In this document: positions 62,027-64,000 of the stretch, in pieces
Layout of the letters: every line of letters starts with the position of its first letter
Position numbering within the stretch: position 1 is the first letter of the stretch
Source of the DNA: Cytophagaceae bacterium
Lineage (GTDB): Bacteria; Bacteroidota; Bacteroidia; Cytophagales; Cyclobacteriaceae
Length of the DNA: 64,000 nt
Direction: 5' to 3'
NCBI GenBank assembly: GCA_006969745.1
Contig: CP030886.1
Span: forward strand, 744,001 to 808,000
Made by a program: the position numbers and the translations under genes
The notes under the pieces: model-generated
Seen by the model: the letters and a program-made list of their open reading frames with translations, nothing else
Database searches by the model: none
Told to the model about the DNA's origin: nothing

Positions 62027-64000
62027 ATGGGAAAAAATCTCGTCATCGTAGAGTCGCCAGCCAAGGCGAAAACAATAGAAGGATATTTAGGGAAGGATTA
62101 TGAGGTAAAATCATCTTATGGTCACGTCCGTGACCTTCCCAAAGATGATTCAGCCATTGATATTGAAAATGGTTTTGCACCTACGTACGAAATATCTAAG
62201 GACAAAAAAGACGTAGTAAAGGAGCTGAAAAAGTTGGCTAAAGACGCTGAGACTATTTTTCTGGCATCGGATGATGACCGTGAAGGAGAAGCTATTTCGT
62301 GGCATTTATCAGAAGCTTTGGATCTTGACAATGCAAAAACCCGGAGAATAGTTTTCAGAGAAATAACCAAGAACGCAATTCAAAATGCAATTCAAAACCC
62401 AAGAGGCATTGACATAGATTTGGTCAATGCACAACAGGCCAGAAGAATTCTTGACCGACTGGTGGGTTTTGAACTTTCTCCGATTCTATGGAAGAAAATT
62501 AAAGGCGGGCTATCTGCAGGACGAGTACAGTCCGTCGCTGTGCGATTAGTCGTTGAGCGAGAAAGAGAAATAGCAAAATTTCAGCCTGAATCCTCTTTTA
62601 GAATTACCGCAGAATTCACCTTAGAAGGCGGTAAAATTTTGAAGGCTGAACTACCGAAAAAATTTAAAACGGAAGAAGAAGCAATGAGCTTCCTTCAAAA
62701 ATGTAATGGTGCCGAATTTTCAATAGAAAACCTGGAAACCAAGCCAGCTAAAAAGTCGCCAGCGCCACCATTCACTACTTCTACACTCCAACAAGAAGCC
62801 AGTAGGAAATTGGGATTTTCCGTTGCCCGAACCATGTCCGTGGCCCAAAAGCTATATGAAGCTGGTAAGATATCCTACATGAGGACGGATTCAGTAAATC
62901 TATCAGATGAAGCCTTGAATGGTGCTGCTTCAGCCATCACCTCTAACTACGGCGAAGAGTATTCAAATAGACGTACATTCAAAACAAAAAATGCCGGTGC
63001 ACAAGAAGCACACGAAGCTATAAGACCTACAAACTTTGGGGTACAATCTGCTGGCAAAGATGATGCAGAGAATAGACTTTACGACCTAATTTGGAAGCGT
63101 GCGATCGCCTCGCAGATGTCAGATGCTCAACTGGAAAAAACGACTGCTACCATTGGGATATCTACGACAGATGAGAAACTTGTAGCCAAGGGTGAGGTTG
63201 TCAAATTCGAAGGATTTTTGAAAGTCTATATTGAGTCTACGGATGATGAAAGTGGTGAAGAAGAAAATACCAACATGCTTCCACCTCTTAATGTCGGTCA
63301 GGTTTTAGATCTTAAGCAAATATTATCAAAACAAGGGTTTACCAGACATCCACCGAGATATACAGAAGCAAGCCTTGTAAAAAAACTGGAGGAAATGGGC
63401 ATTGGACGACCATCAACTTATGCTCCTACAATTTCTACCGTTCAAAAACGAAATTACGTTGAAAAAGACTCACGAGAAGGACGCGAGCGTACCTCCATTG
63501 AATGCCGATTGAAAGATGGTGATATAAAACGTGAAGAGGTAATTGAAATGACCGGAGTTGAAAAGAATAAACTCTTTCCGACAAACACCGCCATGGTTGT
63601 AAATGACTTCCTGGTAGATCACTTTCCAAACGTGATCGATTATCATTTCACAGCTGATGTAGAGCAACAGTTTGACGATATCGCACAAGGCAAAACCGAG
63701 TGGCATAAGATGATAGACAAATTCTACGGCGGTTTTCATTCCACAGTAGAAAAGTCGGCTGACCTTGACAGAGCGGCAGTCAATCAGGTGCGGGAAATTG
63801 GAGTTGATCCTGCCTCAGGTGAAAAGATATATGCACGTCATGGAAAGTATGGTGCATACGTGCAGAAAGGCGAGCTCGTAGAAGGTGAAGAAAAGCCTCA
63901 ATATGCAAGTCTCAAGCATGGCCAGTTTATGGACACTATAACGCTTGATGAAGCATTAGAGCTTTTTAAACTGCCACGCGAGGTAGGGACTTTTGAGGAC
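62027..64000 (+). CDS. topA: DNA topoisomerase I (partial, runs off the window)
   Basis: The first 658 codons of the type IA topoisomerase that relaxes negative supercoils. The Toprim domain opens with VIVESPAKAKT (Glu9) and has the metal-binding SDDDREGEA near residue 82. The catalytic tyrosine is Tyr284 in ISYMRTDSVN. GIGRPSTYAPTISTVQKR near 460 and ARHGKYGAYVQKGE near 603 are typical of the later domains; the second begins the C-terminal repeats. The frame is open to the last base, so the C-terminal repeats continue outside. It starts at the first ATG, and the sequence before it has a candidate promoter. Confidence 0.97.
   Translation, partial: MGKNLVIVESPAKAKTIEGYLGKDYEVKSSYGHVRDLPKDDSAIDIENGFAPTYEISKDKKDVVKELKKLAKDAETIFLASDDDREGEAISWHLSEALDLDNAKTRRIVFREITKNAIQNAIQNPRGIDIDLVNAQQARRILDRLVGFELSPILWKKIKGGLSAGRVQSVAVRLVVEREREIAKFQPESSFRITAEFTLEGGKILKAELPKKFKTEEEAMSFLQKCNGAEFSIENLETKPAKKSPAPPFTTSTLQQEASRKLGFSVARTMSVAQKLYEAGKISYMRTDSVNLSDEALNGAASAITSNYGEEYSNRRTFKTKNAGAQEAHEAIRPTNFGVQSAGKDDAENRLYDLIWKRAIASQMSDAQLEKTTATIGISTTDEKLVAKGEVVKFEGFLKVYIESTDDESGEEENTNMLPPLNVGQVLDLKQILSKQGFTRHPPRYTEASLVKKLEEMGIGRPSTYAPTISTVQKRNYVEKDSREGRERTSIECRLKDGDIKREEVIEMTGVEKNKLFPTNTAMVVNDFLVDHFPNVIDYHFTADVEQQFDDIAQGKTEWHKMIDKFYGGFHSTVEKSADLDRAAVNQVREIGVDPASGEKIYARHGKYGAYVQKGELVEGEEKPQYASLKHGQFMDTITLDEALELFKLPREVGTFED

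Overview
The window looks like chromosome of a Cytophagales-type Bacteroidota. Evidence: cargo proteins with type IX secretion (T9SS) type-A C-terminal sorting domains; a T9SS plug protein (DUF5103); a PUR-family DUF3276 protein; a type III glutamine synthetase; the carboxyspermidine route to polyamines; DUF5916 and MacB/FtsX-like proteins; genes that mostly lack Shine-Dalgarno sites; and several upstream regions with the Bacteroidota -7 element TAnnTTTG. No rRNA, tRNA, CRISPR array, phage gene or transposase was seen. Genus cannot be fixed from sequence reading alone.

Layout. 1-7.8 kb: the 3' end of an unknown gene, a minus-strand polyamine operon (dehydrogenase, DinB-like, decarboxylase), a DUF5916 outer-membrane protein, and an ECF sigma factor overlapping a membrane-anchored protein with an outer-membrane barrel. 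7.9-21 kb: T9SS plug, YchF, PUR protein, DUF58 protein, a ferredoxin/acyl-CoA reductase divergent pair, aconitase, and secreted or lipid-anchored proteins (PD40 propeller, M28 peptidase with PDZ, SMP-30-like propeller). 21-27.5 kb: a three-repeat periplasmic protein and two tandem paralogous FtsX/MacB-type permeases. 27.5-37 kb: a DnaQ-DnaE fusion replicase, thioredoxin, VOC protein, formylglycine-enzyme-like protein, a sulfotransferase-like/class IV aminotransferase pair, an MBL hydrolase, a dispersed two-hairpin repeat and a cyclophilin. 37-42.5 kb: a direct tandem duplication of about 2.6 kb carrying two mosaic T9SS-exported proteins, plus what looks like the footprint of a third unit. 42.5-57 kb: a third permease, glutamine synthetase III, RsmE and a giant 3083-residue T9SS cargo protein. 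57-64 kb: an unknown lipoprotein/periplasmic pair, a TlpA-like thioredoxin, an agmatinase-family enzyme coupled to SixA, and the first 658 codons of topoisomerase I.

Themes. Cell-envelope and secretion functions dominate: one T9SS component, three T9SS cargo proteins, three permeases, several lipoproteins and one sigma/anti-sigma pair that may sense the outer membrane. The polyamine operon at the left end and the agmatinase-like gene at the right end could belong to one pathway (agmatine to putrescine to carboxyspermidine to spermidine). The strongest candidates for new biology are the anti-sigma/beta-barrel fusion, the tandem array of T9SS proteins with constant ends and diverged centres, and the sulfotransferase-like/aminotransferase pair.
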